A DNA stretch of 22,713 nt from Deltaproteobacteria bacterium. GTDB lineage: Bacteria > Desulfobacterota > Binatia > UBA9968. The DNA is taken from NCBI GenBank assembly GCA_016183075.1, contig JACPFH010000038.1, positions 1-22,713 on the forward strand, written 5' to 3'. A program made the position numbers and the translations under genes. The notes beneath the pieces were generated by a model. The model made no database searches, was not told the origin of the DNA, and saw only the letters and a list, made by a program, of their open reading frames with translations. This document shows positions 6,663-14,559 of this stretch, piece by piece (position 1 is the stretch's first letter; each line of letters opens with the position of its first letter).

Positions 6663-7631
6663 TCACCGAAAGAGCCTGCGGGCATTTTCGCCCAGGACTT
6701 TTTTCTTGATCTGAGGTGTGGTCTTGGCCTTTTGGATGATGCGGACCGAATTGGCCAGCAGACCGATCGTGGGGAAGTCGCTACCCATCAGCACCTGTCC
6801 CTCCCCCATCATGTGAACCGCAAAGCGAATCTCTTCCGGGCTCCAGAACGGAGGCGCGGTATCCACGAAGATGCGCCGTCTGTACTTGTCGAAGAAACCC
6901 TTGGTACGACGGTCCCAGAAAGAAGGATTGAGCCGGTTCTTCAAGGCAAAAAAGGCTCCGCCCATATGTGCAAAGACAAAGCGCAGCTTCGGAAAGCGAT
7001 CGAGCGTGCCGCTCAGCATGAGCCGGGCGATGTTGATCGTCGTATCAAAGGCCCGGCCGAGGTTGCGCGTGAGGTTAAACTGCTCCATTCCGTGCGGATG
7101 GGCGAGCGGGAGCTCGGAGGCCGGGTGAACGACGATCGGGATCTCCAAGTCCGAAACTGCTTTGTAAAAAGGAAAAAACCGCTCATCGTCGAGGAGAATG
7201 CCGTTGATGTGGGTGTTGACAGCCGCGCCTTTGAAGCCCAGGTCCACCACGGCCCGCCTTAGCTCCCTCTGTCCCTCGGGATCGAGCGGCGGAACATGCG
7301 CCAGCGGAATGATGCGATCGGGATATTGAGCGGTGACCTCGGCCATCCGATCGTTGATGGTGCGCGCCGCCCTGAGGTCTGCCCAGTCGAGCCAGACGCC
7401 GACATGGAGCACCGCTCGGTCCACACCCGCCCGATCCATCGCCTTGATTTGTTCGTCGATGCGGGCGGTCATCTTCGGCGGTGAAAAAAGCTGAACGCCC
7501 TCGCGCCGGATACGAAACCGATCGGCTTCATGGATCACCTCCTCGTCCGCACGCACGTAGAGCTCAGGTCGACGGTAATGTTCCTCGGGCATCCAGTGAT
7601 GATGAGCGTCGATGACAAGACCCTTTTTCAT
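6663..7631 (-). CDS. Amidohydrolase-2 family metal-dependent hydrolase/decarboxylase
   Basis: TIM-barrel amidohydrolase (322 residues), a cytoplasmic family that includes ACMSD-type decarboxylases and lactone hydrolases. The metal-binding HxH is at residues 9-12 in VIDAHHHWMP. A downstream histidine is in IPIVVHPAS, another in FVFAHMGGAFF, and the catalytic aspartate in LMGSDFP. All are in the usual order, so the active site appears intact. I chose ATG 7631 because GGGGG lies just upstream and the TIM-barrel strand begins at once. An in-frame extension to 7670 has no supporting signal. It is divergent from the ABC exporter and followed by the REP-like palindrome. The substrate cannot be named; cyclic carboxylates are common in the family. 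Confidence 0.87.
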   Translation of the reverse strand: MKKGLVIDAHHHWMPEEHYRRPELYVRADEEVIHEADRFRIRREGVQLFSPPKMTARIDEQIKAMDRAGVDRAVLHVGVWLDWADLRAARTINDRMAEVTAQYPDRIIPLAHVPPLDPEGQRELRRAVVDLGFKGAAVNTHINGILLDDERFFPFYKAVSDLEIPIVVHPASELPLAHPHGMEQFNLTRNLGRAFDTTINIARLMLSGTLDRFPKLRFVFAHMGGAFFALKNRLNPSFWDRRTKGFFDKYRRRIFVDTAPPFWSPEEIRFAVHMMGEGQVLMGSDFPTIGLLANSVRIIQKAKTTPQIKKKVLGENARRLFR

Positions 7632-7732
7632 GTCCCCCTTGTAATCGAAAACGCCGGAGTTGACAAGCAAATTTGCGCTGCCAGCCTTTCGGTTGGACTT
7701 CCGCCAGCCACCGTAATATATTTTTTGAAGTC

Positions 7733-8710
7733 ATGGATCCGGTCATCGTGCGCGTCGTAAGCCTTAAAAAAAGTTACGGTCCCGTCCGCGCGCTGGACGG
7801 CATCTCCTTCGAGGTCGGGCGCGGCAGGATCTTCGGCCTTTTGGGACCCAACGGCGCGGGCAAGACCACCGCGGTCAGGATCCTGACCACGCTCACGCGG
7901 CCCGATGATGGAACAGCGGAGATCGCGGGCGCCGATGTCCTCGCGAACCCGGCCAAGGTCCGAAGCCTCATCGGCTATGTCCCGCAGGAATTGACCGTGG
8001 ACCCCTATCTGACGGCCGCTGAGCACCTGCGTTACTACGCCGATCTCTACCATCTAGCCGGCGCTGCTTGGGAAACGAGAACCCGCGAACTCCTGGCCCT
8101 TCTCGGTCTGGCGGGCCAAGAGGGCCGGCGCGTGCGCCACTTCTCCGGCGGGATGAAGAAGAAACTCGACCTTGCCTGCGGCTTTCTCCACCGGCCGCCG
8201 CTGATGGTTCTCGACGAACCTTCCCTTGGATTGGATGTGCAGGTCCGCCATGACGTTTGGCGCTATATCGAACAGCTGCGGGACCAGGGAACCACGGTCT
8301 TTCTGTGCACGAACTATATGGACGAGGCGGAGCGGCTGTGCGACGAGGTCGCCATCATCGACCGCGGCCGGATCGCTGCGCTGGGCACGCCAGCCGCGCT
8401 GAGAAGCAATCTGAAACGGGACGTGATCTCGGTCGAGGTGAGCGCTTCCCATGATCATCACGCGGAGAAGCTGGCGGCGCTGGAGCGCGCCGTTGCGGGG
8501 CTCGATCTGGTTCGGGAAACCATGAAAGACGGGACCCAGCTTAAGATTTACGTCGAGCAGAACGAGCTCGCGCTGCCGCAAATCCTGAGCTCCGCAGCCG
8601 CGCTCTCGGTCCCGATCCATGCCATCAGCTATAGCCGGCCCGGCCTGGACGAGGTTTTTCTCCACTACACCGGGCATAGCTTCGCGGAGGGGAACGAGCA
8701 CCATGGGTGA
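7733..8710 (+). CDS. ABC exporter ATP-binding protein (DrrA/CcmA type)
   Basis: Cytoplasmic ATPase of an ABC-2 type exporter, about 325 residues. Walker A is GPNGAGKTT near residue 40, the Q-loop is VPQEL, the ABC signature is FSGGMKKK near 142, and Walker B is LMVLDEPS followed by LGLDVQVR. The C-terminal extension of about 100 residues after the ATPase core ends in SYSRPGLDEVFLHYTG, the usual ending of DrrA-like proteins. ATG 7733 is preferred over the 20-residue upstream extension because family homology begins right after it (VIVRVVSLKKSYG). It overlaps the permease gene by eight bases. Drug, lipid or polysaccharide export is possible. Confidence 0.93.
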   Translation: MDPVIVRVVSLKKSYGPVRALDGISFEVGRGRIFGLLGPNGAGKTTAVRILTTLTRPDDGTAEIAGADVLANPAKVRSLIGYVPQELTVDPYLTAAEHLRYYADLYHLAGAAWETRTRELLALLGLAGQEGRRVRHFSGGMKKKLDLACGFLHRPPLMVLDEPSLGLDVQVRHDVWRYIEQLRDQGTTVFLCTNYMDEAERLCDEVAIIDRGRIAALGTPAALRSNLKRDVISVEVSASHDHHAEKLAALERAVAGLDLVRETMKDGTQLKIYVEQNELALPQILSSAAALSVPIHAISYSRPGLDEVFLHYTGHSFAEGNEHHG

Positions 8711-9467
8711 CTTTTTGCGGGAGACCAAGGCACAACTCGTCCGCTGGCTCATTCACACCCGGCGCGAGCCTTTCAGCATGGCCTTCAACCTGCTCAATCC
8801 CGTCATCCTCCTCATCTTCATGGGCGGAGCGTTCCAGAGCCTGGCCAAGGATTTTACCGGCGGAGACTACCGGGCCTATTTGCTGCCCGGCGTTTTGGCG
8901 CTGACGGCCTTTGGCAACAGCATGGCGGGCGGGATCCCGCTCCTCTTTGACAAAGAGAACGGCTTTCTCCTGCGCCTGATGAGCGCGCCAATTTCCCGCG
9001 CCTCGATCCTCCTCGCCCGCTTCCTCGCGGTCAACCTCAACACCCTGCTCCAGTGCGCGCTCATTTTGATCCTCGGCCTTCTCTTCGGCATACAGATCGC
9101 GACGGGTTTGACCGGCGCGGTCGCGCTTCTCTTCATCAGCCTGCTGCTCGGCTTCGGCGTGACGATCGTCTCCTTGATTCTTGCCTTTGTGCTGGAAAAC
9201 CACGGCGACTTCTTCGCGATCCTGGGCATCACCGCGCTCCCTCTGACCTTTCTCTCGAGCGCCTTCGTTCCCCTGGAGTCCCTTCCCGGCTGGATGAGGC
9301 TTTTGGCCCAGGTGAATCCCATGACCTATGCGGTCGACGGCATGCGCACCCTGGCCTTGGTTGGCTGGAATGGATCGGTTTTGGCGCACATGGCCATCGT
9401 TTTAGTGATTTTCGACGTGGCAATGTTCTGGGTCGGGAATAGAGTATTGCGTCGCCACATGGCCTAG
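8703..9467 (+). CDS. ABC-2 type exporter permease
   Basis: Membrane partner of the preceding ATPase, 254 residues with about six hydrophobic segments, matching the ABC-2 permease family (DrrB/NodJ-like). The N-terminal amphipathic stretch (FLRETKAQLVRWLIHTRREP) is typical of the cytosolic coupling region. The conserved late-loop motif is seen in FLSSAFVPLESLPGWMRLLA followed by QVNPMTYAVDGMRTL. The start at ATG 8703 has a GGAGGGG ribosome binding site and overlaps the ATPase end by eight bases, so the two are coupled. One permease and one ATPase would assemble as a homodimeric pair. Confidence 0.92.
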   Translation: MGDFLRETKAQLVRWLIHTRREPFSMAFNLLNPVILLIFMGGAFQSLAKDFTGGDYRAYLLPGVLALTAFGNSMAGGIPLLFDKENGFLLRLMSAPISRASILLARFLAVNLNTLLQCALILILGLLFGIQIATGLTGAVALLFISLLLGFGVTIVSLILAFVLENHGDFFAILGITALPLTFLSSAFVPLESLPGWMRLLAQVNPMTYAVDGMRTLALVGWNGSVLAHMAIVLVIFDVAMFWVGNRVLRRHMA

Positions 9468-9474
9468 TTTGTCC

Positions 9475-9645
9475 ATGGATCCAGAGCGGCCGAAGACAGC
9501 CGAGGAAATCAGAGCGGAGCGGCGCCGCACGCGGTGGAAGGCCTTTTTTACCCCTTTGATCTACATGGGTTCGATCCTCGCCTCTGTCGCCTTGATTATG
9601 GCCTTGATCAGAACCTGCGCCCAGCGCTTCCCCCAAGCCCCATAA
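9475..9645 (+). CDS. Small single-span membrane protein
   Basis: A 56-residue frame beginning seven bases after the permease stop. It starts MDPERPKTAEEIRAERRRTR, a charged, predicted cytoplasmic helix. A single hydrophobic segment follows (residues 25-45, AFFTPLIYMGSILASVALIM), then a short tail ending RFPQAP. Tight spacing, a sensible topology with the positive patch before the membrane span, and the absence of internal stops support a real gene. There is no clear ribosome binding site, so translation may be coupled to the permease. It may be an accessory subunit of the ABC exporter. I do not recognise a named family. Confidence 0.6.
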   Translation: MDPERPKTAEEIRAERRRTRWKAFFTPLIYMGSILASVALIMALIRTCAQRFPQAP

Positions 9646-9676
9646 TTCTATCCTAGGACGGGTTTCAAGATCCTTG

Positions 9677-9682
9677 TATAAT
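9677..9682 (+). promoter_or_regulatory. Perfect -10 box before the secreted protein gene
   Basis: TATAAT at 9677-9682 is an exact -10 hexamer. The expected start is near 9689, just before GGAGA (9693-9697) and the ATG at 9704, giving a short leader. No good -35 hexamer is visible 16-18 bases upstream. Confidence 0.45.
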
Positions 9683-9703
9683 AGGAGCCATTGGAGACGA
9701 CCA

Positions 9704-9994
9704 ATGGATTGTGATTTTTTCGGCGCGAGACGAAGGGACACTCTGCCGGCGACGCAAAACAAGCCCGCGGAGCAGCGCGTAAGACCGGGAACGCACGGCC
9801 CCATTGCGATTGGGCTCGTGGCGGCCGCCCTGATTGTCACGAGCCTCCGTGCGAAGGCAGCCGAGGTTCCTGCGGCATGGAAAACCTACAGTGACTCCAA
9901 CTGTGGGATCGTGTTCAACTACCCCCCTTCATCGCAGCTCAGGGTAAGCGCCGCGAAAGATTACTGCGCGCTCTCGGATACGAGTTCTATTTGA
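9704..9994 (+). CDS. N-terminal part of frameshifted secreted protein
   Basis: A 96-residue frame with a long polar N-region, a hydrophobic stretch (IAIGLVAAALIVTSL) and a likely signal peptidase site after AKA (before AEVPAAWK). The mature start WKTYSDSNCGIVFNYPPS matches the W-x-x-Y-x-x-x-x-x-G-x-x-F-x-Y-P beginning of secreted PsbP/DcrB-like domains, which normally continue for another 120 or more residues. Here it stops at TGA 9992-9994. The next frame continues with matching character from 9991. One extra T in the TTT run at 9990-9992 would fuse the two frames as ...SDTSSILTEVSES.... GGAGA precedes ATG 9704. This is best read as the broken 5' part of one gene of about 530 codons. Confidence 0.65.
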   Translation: MDCDFFGARRRDTLPATQNKPAEQRVRPGTHGPIAIGLVAAALIVTSLRAKAAEVPAAWKTYSDSNCGIVFNYPPSSQLRVSAAKDYCALSDTSSI

Positions 9995-11304
9995 CAGAGG
10001 TGAGCGAGTCGTACCACAAGAAGGGGAAGAGCATTGAGACGCGAACGAAAGGGCCGATCTTCGCTCTCGACATTTCAGACGACGAGGTTATCCGAGTCGT
10101 CCTCATAACCCCGCCTGATAGGCTACCAAAAACCGGGGAATATTCAGCGACGTTAAAGCCGATCCTCGATACATTTAGAGTCTGGAGCAAGCCGCGAAGC
10201 CAGGCCCCCCGGGTAGTGGAGCTGAACCCGATCACCCGGGATCGCAATGCCTTCACAATCAGGGTGGTCCCGGACGGTCCATACAGGTCTGTCCCTCGGC
10301 CTGGAAATGAACCGGTGCGTTGGTTTCTCATCGACCCGCTCGGGCGCCGGCGAGGCGTGGATCCGATGACGAGTGCACCGCATGCGGACATCCCAGCGAT
10401 TACGTACTACTTCGCGACGGGGGAAAATGGAATCGTGCTCAAGGAACCGGTCGAAGGACGTTATGAGCTTCACATTACGGGCACTTTCCCTAGTATGCCC
10501 TATAAGGTTTTCGTGTACGCGCCCGACCGGACCGGAAAAGGATGGACCGCCGAGTACGCAAATCGGACTGCCGAAGCCGGCGCCGTGGACCGGTACGACG
10601 TGGTCTATTCAAAAGCCTCCGGTCCTCCCGTGAAGGTGTCCGAGGTCAAGGATTTTTCCCGCTTCACCCTGTTGCTTGCCGGCGGCGAAAACCCGGCGAC
10701 TGAGCTTCTTCTGACCGACCCTCGGGGCCGGAGGACTGGACTCGCCCCGGCCATGAAAGAGCTGCATCGCGAGGTTCCTCGCTCTTCATATCTTAGCGCG
10801 GGAATAGGCCGGCCAGCGACCAGCAGATACACTTTGGACCTGCGCGCTTGGAACAGGAGCGGGGGCGGGACAAGCAAGCCGGACTTTCGCGACATTCCTA
10901 TAGATCGGGGTGTGGTTCACCTCTATGCCCTCAACTACTCCGGCGTCGCCGGGGTTCCTTTAAACGTAGCGGGCGGCTTTGGTGGGAAAGAACAAACACC
11001 GGATGATGGAGACAAATTCCTCACTTACGCAACCCCTGCAAGTCCCGAAACCCGGCTTCCTCCAGGGGCTACCAGCGTCCCCGTGCTCATCTTCTACGGC
11101 CGGTCCATCAAGCCGGTTACCTTCGCCGCCATGCTCAACGACACGAACATATCGAGCCGGTTCACGCCTGCGCCGGGAACGGCTCAGACAGTCTTTGTTC
11201 CGTTGCGCCCCGGTCCCAACACACTGGTGCTCTCTGTGGACGGAACGACCGCCGGCGGCCGGGTCGCCACAGACGTCGACCGGCTGGTGTTTCTGGCCCC
11301 ATGA
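9991..11304 (+). CDS. C-terminal part of frameshifted secreted beta-rich protein
   Basis: A 437-codon frame opening at a TTG that overlaps the stop of the preceding fragment; no ribosome binding site supports independent translation. The first 65 residues, ending in ATLKPILDTFRVW, look like the end of the PsbP/DcrB-like domain begun in the upstream fragment. The rest is beta-rich with an internal duplication: DPLGRRRG at residue 115 and DPRGRRTG at residue 243, each followed by a YELHI/YTLDL-type strand. The last 80 residues (AAMLNDTNISSRFTP..., then LRPGPNTLVLSVDGTTAGGR) resemble an Ig-like fold found at the ends of bacterial surface proteins. I do not recognise a function; export is inferred from the upstream signal peptide. 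Confidence 0.7.
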   Translation: MTEVSESYHKKGKSIETRTKGPIFALDISDDEVIRVVLITPPDRLPKTGEYSATLKPILDTFRVWSKPRSQAPRVVELNPITRDRNAFTIRVVPDGPYRSVPRPGNEPVRWFLIDPLGRRRGVDPMTSAPHADIPAITYYFATGENGIVLKEPVEGRYELHITGTFPSMPYKVFVYAPDRTGKGWTAEYANRTAEAGAVDRYDVVYSKASGPPVKVSEVKDFSRFTLLLAGGENPATELLLTDPRGRRTGLAPAMKELHREVPRSSYLSAGIGRPATSRYTLDLRAWNRSGGGTSKPDFRDIPIDRGVVHLYALNYSGVAGVPLNVAGGFGGKEQTPDDGDKFLTYATPASPETRLPPGATSVPVLIFYGRSIKPVTFAAMLNDTNISSRFTPAPGTAQTVFVPLRPGPNTLVLSVDGTTAGGRVATDVDRLVFLAP

Positions 11305-11315
11305 AGTCGAATTCC

Positions 11316-12428
11316 CTACCCCGCCGCGACTCCCGCGAGGTGCGGCATGCGCACCTTGACCCCGTTCGCGGCGCATTCCGCCACGAACTGACGACCGATC
11401 TCGGGGTCCTCGTCCTCATACTCGATGAGCGTGCCGCCCTTCTTGACGCTCACGAACACGCCCTCGCGACGCTGCAGGTCGACCCACTCCACGCCATAAC
11501 GGCGCGTTCCCCAGCGCAGGGCAAGCTGACGCGCCGGCTCGGTACCCGTGCTCATGTGCTGGTGGAACCAGCCGGCCGGCGGGCTGACCACCGATCCCTC
11601 GCGCCACGGCAACTTGATGACCTTGTCAGCGTTGCCATTGGCATAGGGTTGGGTGCTCGCCTCAGGCGGCCACAGCAGCGTGTACCCCTGACCGCGCACG
11701 ATGAGCAGCACCGCGCCCGCTCCGTGGTGATGCGCCTTCTGGTACTGGCCGTTCGGCCAGTCGGCGATGTGGGCGACCATCACCCCGTCGCCTAGCTCGC
11801 ATTGGGTGAGACGCATGCCTGAGCCCTTGGACTCCAGGGAATCCACTTCCGCCCGGCGCACGTCCGGCACAAAGTTCGCGCGCCACAGCCACAGCCGTTC
11901 CAGGTCGTCCCACATCCGCTCCTGAGGAGTGAAGTAATCAGGGCGCGCCTGGAACCGATCGTCGAAGGCGTAGTCACAGTTAAAGACGAAATCCGGGTTA
12001 TGAAAGATGTCCAGAATCATGGGCGCGTTGCCGAAGCCCAGCAACACCGCCGGCTCACTGCCGGAACCGTTGTACAAGCGATGCCAGTTATTCAGTGGCA
12101 TGGCGAACAGGCTGCCTTCCTGCCACTCGAAGGTGGTCTTCTTCTCGGAGCCCGGCAACCACACCTCCGCGCCTCCCCGACCCTGCAGGATGTAGACGAT
12201 CTCCTCGTACAGGTGTTTCTCCGGGTTAAGCGCCCCGCCGGGCGGGATGTCCGCCACGTACAGGCCGGTGACGCCTTCCATGCCGCGCAGCTTGATGAAG
12301 GTACCGTTCCCGCCCAGCCTGGGCCAGGGGGCACGCGGCAGCTCTACCACTCGCTCTATGCCGTAGCCCTCGACCATTGGCACGCCCTGAGACTTAACCC
12401 AACGCTCGTACGTCGTCTCTCGATGCAT
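11316..12428 (-). CDS. Bicupin protein, gentisate dioxygenase-like
   Basis: Two-cupin-domain protein of about 370 residues. The first cupin has LYVADIPPGGALNPEKHLYE, keeping one His and a Glu, and a later His in LNNWHRLYN. The second has QYQKAHHHGAGAVLLIV and GWFHQHMSTGTEP, with several histidines available for a metal. This layout fits the gentisate 1,2-dioxygenase/bicupin group, but the exact substrate is not determined. ATG 12428 is chosen; GGGAGG lies about 13 bases upstream, rather far. A TTG at 12455 adds nine unlikely residues. Its end is 11 bases from the convergent secreted-protein gene. Transposase debris lies upstream, so acquisition by transfer is possible but not shown. Confidence 0.83.
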   Translation of the reverse strand: MHRETTYERWVKSQGVPMVEGYGIERVVELPRAPWPRLGGNGTFIKLRGMEGVTGLYVADIPPGGALNPEKHLYEEIVYILQGRGGAEVWLPGSEKKTTFEWQEGSLFAMPLNNWHRLYNGSGSEPAVLLGFGNAPMILDIFHNPDFVFNCDYAFDDRFQARPDYFTPQERMWDDLERLWLWRANFVPDVRRAEVDSLESKGSGMRLTQCELGDGVMVAHIADWPNGQYQKAHHHGAGAVLLIVRGQGYTLLWPPEASTQPYANGNADKVIKLPWREGSVVSPPAGWFHQHMSTGTEPARQLALRWGTRRYGVEWVDLQRREGVFVSVKKGGTLIEYEDEDPEIGRQFVAECAANGVKVRMPHLAGVAAG

Positions 12429-12555
12429 ATCAGCTACACGGCCTCCCTTCGGCAATTTGGACCGAAAAATATCCGATAACGAAGTCTTATGTCAACCTGC
12501 GGGCCGGTTTTAGGTAGAGATGGACGTTTGTCCCCCGGTTACGGTAAGGATGCTT

Positions 12556-12893
12556 TTAAATGACGTGGCTGTCCCTCGATCTTCCTCGGGACGGTGAGTT
12601 TATCGAACCGCAGGAGGGATCGAAGGTAATCTCTTTTACTGAAGGATCTCTTCCAGGCGGGGCATGGGGCTCTTCCCATAGACCCAGGTGTTGAAGGATT
12701 TTCTTAATCACGTCAGGTCAATAAAGCTGATGATCCTCATCTCCCCCTGGCACTTGGGCAGGTAAGCGGGTCGGCTTCATAGACTTTTCTGATAAAGTGG
12801 GACCATCTTTTCTTTAATTCTTTCGATACCGGCGGAGCCTCGATCTCGATAACTTCAGGCTTCCAGTGTACTCTGGTCGGGGAAATTCGTGGT
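12556..12893 (-). pseudogene. Decayed IS91-like transposase C-terminus
   Basis: Reading the minus strand in three frames reconstructs a continuous transposase tail. The pieces are KPEVIEIEAPPVSKELKKRW and SHFIRKVYEADPLTCP (to about 12756), KCQGEMRIISFID (12755 to about 12712), and VIKKILQHLGLWEEPHAPPG with VKEITFDPS (from 12711 to TAA at 12556). The CPKC-QGEMRIISFI-VIKKILQHLGLW series is the well-known end of the IS91-like Y2 transposase group. At least two frameshifts, at about 12755 and 12712, and a missing N-terminal catalytic part make it non-functional. It fills most of the gap between the bicupin and GT2 genes. I see no other gene in 12429-12941. Confidence 0.85.
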
Positions 12894-12941
12894 TTTTTTG
12901 AGCGTCAGAAAACTTCTACAAAACAGTTAACCGTTCCTTAG

Positions 12942-13613
12942 TCACGCCCGGCGGAGCCCCAAAATGCTGCGGAAGGTGGAAAATACAAGCCGCAGATTGG
13001 CCTTGGACTTACCGGCTATCCGCTCTTGCACGCGAATAGGGAAAAGAACAATGGGGATAGAGCGCTTGACGACCCCGAGCAACACCTCAAGTTCAATGGC
13101 TCCGTAATTTCCCTTGAGATCCAGTTGCTTCAAAGTCCCGGTCTTAATCAACTTGAGTGAGTTGGCGTCGGATACGTCCAGCTTCAACAGTTTATTGACG
13201 AGCAGATTGTATACGAACGAAATGAAGCGGCGTGTGGGTCTATAGTACTTTTGCAAAGGGTGTCCCAAGACAAACATCTTTTGGTTTCGCAGAGCGTACT
13301 CGTACATTCGGCGGAGTTCCTCAGGGGGGTACTGAAGATCCGCGTCAAGGTAGGACGTGTATTCTTTCTCGGCCAGTAAAATCCCCTGCCGGATCGCATG
13401 AGAATACCCCCGATTCTCTTCATAAATAACGTACTTGATGCGATTGTTTCCATCTTTGAGCCGCGTGATCACCTCATGAGACCCATCGGTGCTGCCATCA
13501 TTGACCACGATGATCTCGTGATCCACGTGGGCGAACACTCGCCGGGTGTCCCGGAGGCAGGATTCTACACAGAGTTCTTCGTTATATACGGGGATGATGA
13601 TCGAGATACTCAT
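12942..13613 (-). CDS. GT2 polyprenyl-phosphate glycosyltransferase (DPM/ArnC-like)
   Basis: Family 2 glycosyltransferase of 223 residues. It begins MSISIIIPVYNEE (nucleotide-binding strand), has VNDGSTDGS near residue 42, and the metal-binding DAD in YLDADLQYPPEEL near 90. The C-terminal ...RIAGKSKANLRLVF fits the R-x-x-G-x-S-K signature of dolichyl/undecaprenyl-phosphate sugar transferases. It ends soon after, lacking the C-terminal membrane helices of ArnC. Such short DPM1-like forms act at the membrane surface, transferring a sugar from a nucleotide donor to a lipid phosphate. ATG 13613 is chosen over TTG 13637. It overlaps the end of the deacetylase gene by 32 bases, so the two are coupled. 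Confidence 0.88.
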   Translation of the reverse strand: MSISIIIPVYNEELCVESCLRDTRRVFAHVDHEIIVVNDGSTDGSHEVITRLKDGNNRIKYVIYEENRGYSHAIRQGILLAEKEYTSYLDADLQYPPEELRRMYEYALRNQKMFVLGHPLQKYYRPTRRFISFVYNLLVNKLLKLDVSDANSLKLIKTGTLKQLDLKGNYGAIELEVLLGVVKRSIPIVLFPIRVQERIAGKSKANLRLVFSTFRSILGLRRA

Positions 13614-14409
13614 CGGTCCAGTGATCCATTCGACCAAACGAGGCGCCTTTGGCCTGGGATCCCTTCACAAATCGGTCAATGATATCCAGGAACGCCTGCC
13701 CCGTCCTGCGCGTCACATATCTCGGCACTCCAGGAACCGAAGGCAGCGGCTCGAAGTCCCAGGAGTGGACGTAGAGAACCGGCTCACGGCCCAACCAGTG
13801 ATTATAAGTAACGCTGAGCCGCGGGAGCCAGCTTCCGGCATTGCGCATCCAAACCCACGAAACCGGAAGACCCCCTAGCGTCGCGATCGGGATCTCTAGG
13901 ATTCCCTCCTTGAGAAAAGGGGATTTTGGCTGAAACACCGCGAAAGGTTGATACGGATGCAAAACGGGATGGACGGAAGAATCATATCGGTAACCGCACT
14001 CTTTCAGGAGCTGAAAGTGGTCCGGCGCGATCTGGTTGCCTGGCGCCCGAAAGCCGCGCACCACAATCCCAAACGTCTCCTCGATATATCTTTTCGACTC
14101 ACCGATCTCAAACAACCGCTCTTGACGCGTCAAGCCCACCAGACGGGAATGCGTGTAAGAATGGCTGGCGACCTCATGTCCCTCGTCGAGAATTCGGTGG
14201 ATCGTTTGGGGATGCCGCCGTGCAAAAACCACGGAAACAAAAAAAGTGCAGGGGATGTTGAGGTCTTGAACCAGATCCAGAAACGCCAAGCAGCCTCCGT
14301 TCCCGATCTCTCCGTGACAGGCAGAAGCAAGCCCAAAAAACTGCGGTGAGTCCCAAAATTCGGCGTCGAGGGTGAGAAAGATAGATCTATTTTTTCTCGG
14401 GCGTCCCAT
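13582..14409 (-). CDS. NodB-domain polysaccharide deacetylase
   Basis: Carbohydrate esterase family 4 type deacetylase, 275 residues. The metal-site Asp pair is modified: SIFLTLDAEFWD carries Asp-Ala-Glu where TFDDG is usual, as in a known subfamily. Motif 2 is SHSYTHSRL (His-x-x-x-His). Motif 3 is FRAPGNQ (Arg-x-Pro-Gly), followed by the CGYRYDSSVHP stretch. ATG 14409 directly precedes the first strand; the in-frame extension to 14523 has no supporting signal. There is no signal peptide, so it acts in the cytoplasm or at its membrane face. Its overlap with the DPM-like GT2 gene suggests it deacetylates a lipid-linked sugar made by that enzyme. Confidence 0.87.
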   Translation of the reverse strand: MGRPRKNRSIFLTLDAEFWDSPQFFGLASACHGEIGNGGCLAFLDLVQDLNIPCTFFVSVVFARRHPQTIHRILDEGHEVASHSYTHSRLVGLTRQERLFEIGESKRYIEETFGIVVRGFRAPGNQIAPDHFQLLKECGYRYDSSVHPVLHPYQPFAVFQPKSPFLKEGILEIPIATLGGLPVSWVWMRNAGSWLPRLSVTYNHWLGREPVLYVHSWDFEPLPSVPGVPRYVTRRTGQAFLDIIDRFVKGSQAKGASFGRMDHWTDEYLDHHPRI

Positions 14410-14516
14410 AGTTAAAAACAAAGGGTTTCTTCCGCGTTGGCAACCCGGGCCAATGCTAGGCGCGTTGATTAACCCAAGTCGGTCCGAATGTCTACCCCTT
14501 CGGCAAGGAAGCGGAT

Positions 14517-14546
14517 TTGACACTGAGGCGCCTAATCGACTACTTT
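14517..14546 (+). promoter_or_regulatory. Possible promoter of the ArnT-like gene
   Basis: TTGACA at 14517-14522 is an exact -35 hexamer, followed after 18 bases by TACTTT (14541-14546), a poor -10. The implied start near 14553 is only a few bases before ATG 14560, which could mean that translation begins at 14614 instead. The facing deacetylase gene has no clear promoter in the same gap. Confidence 0.35.
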
Positions 14547-14559
14547 GCCCCTGTTCTCA

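Noticed and set aside
7660..7719. TTGACA at 7660-7665 as the ABC exporter promoter
   Set aside because: No -10 hexamer lies at a normal distance; TAATAT at 7714-7719 is far from it and pairs only with a poor -35.
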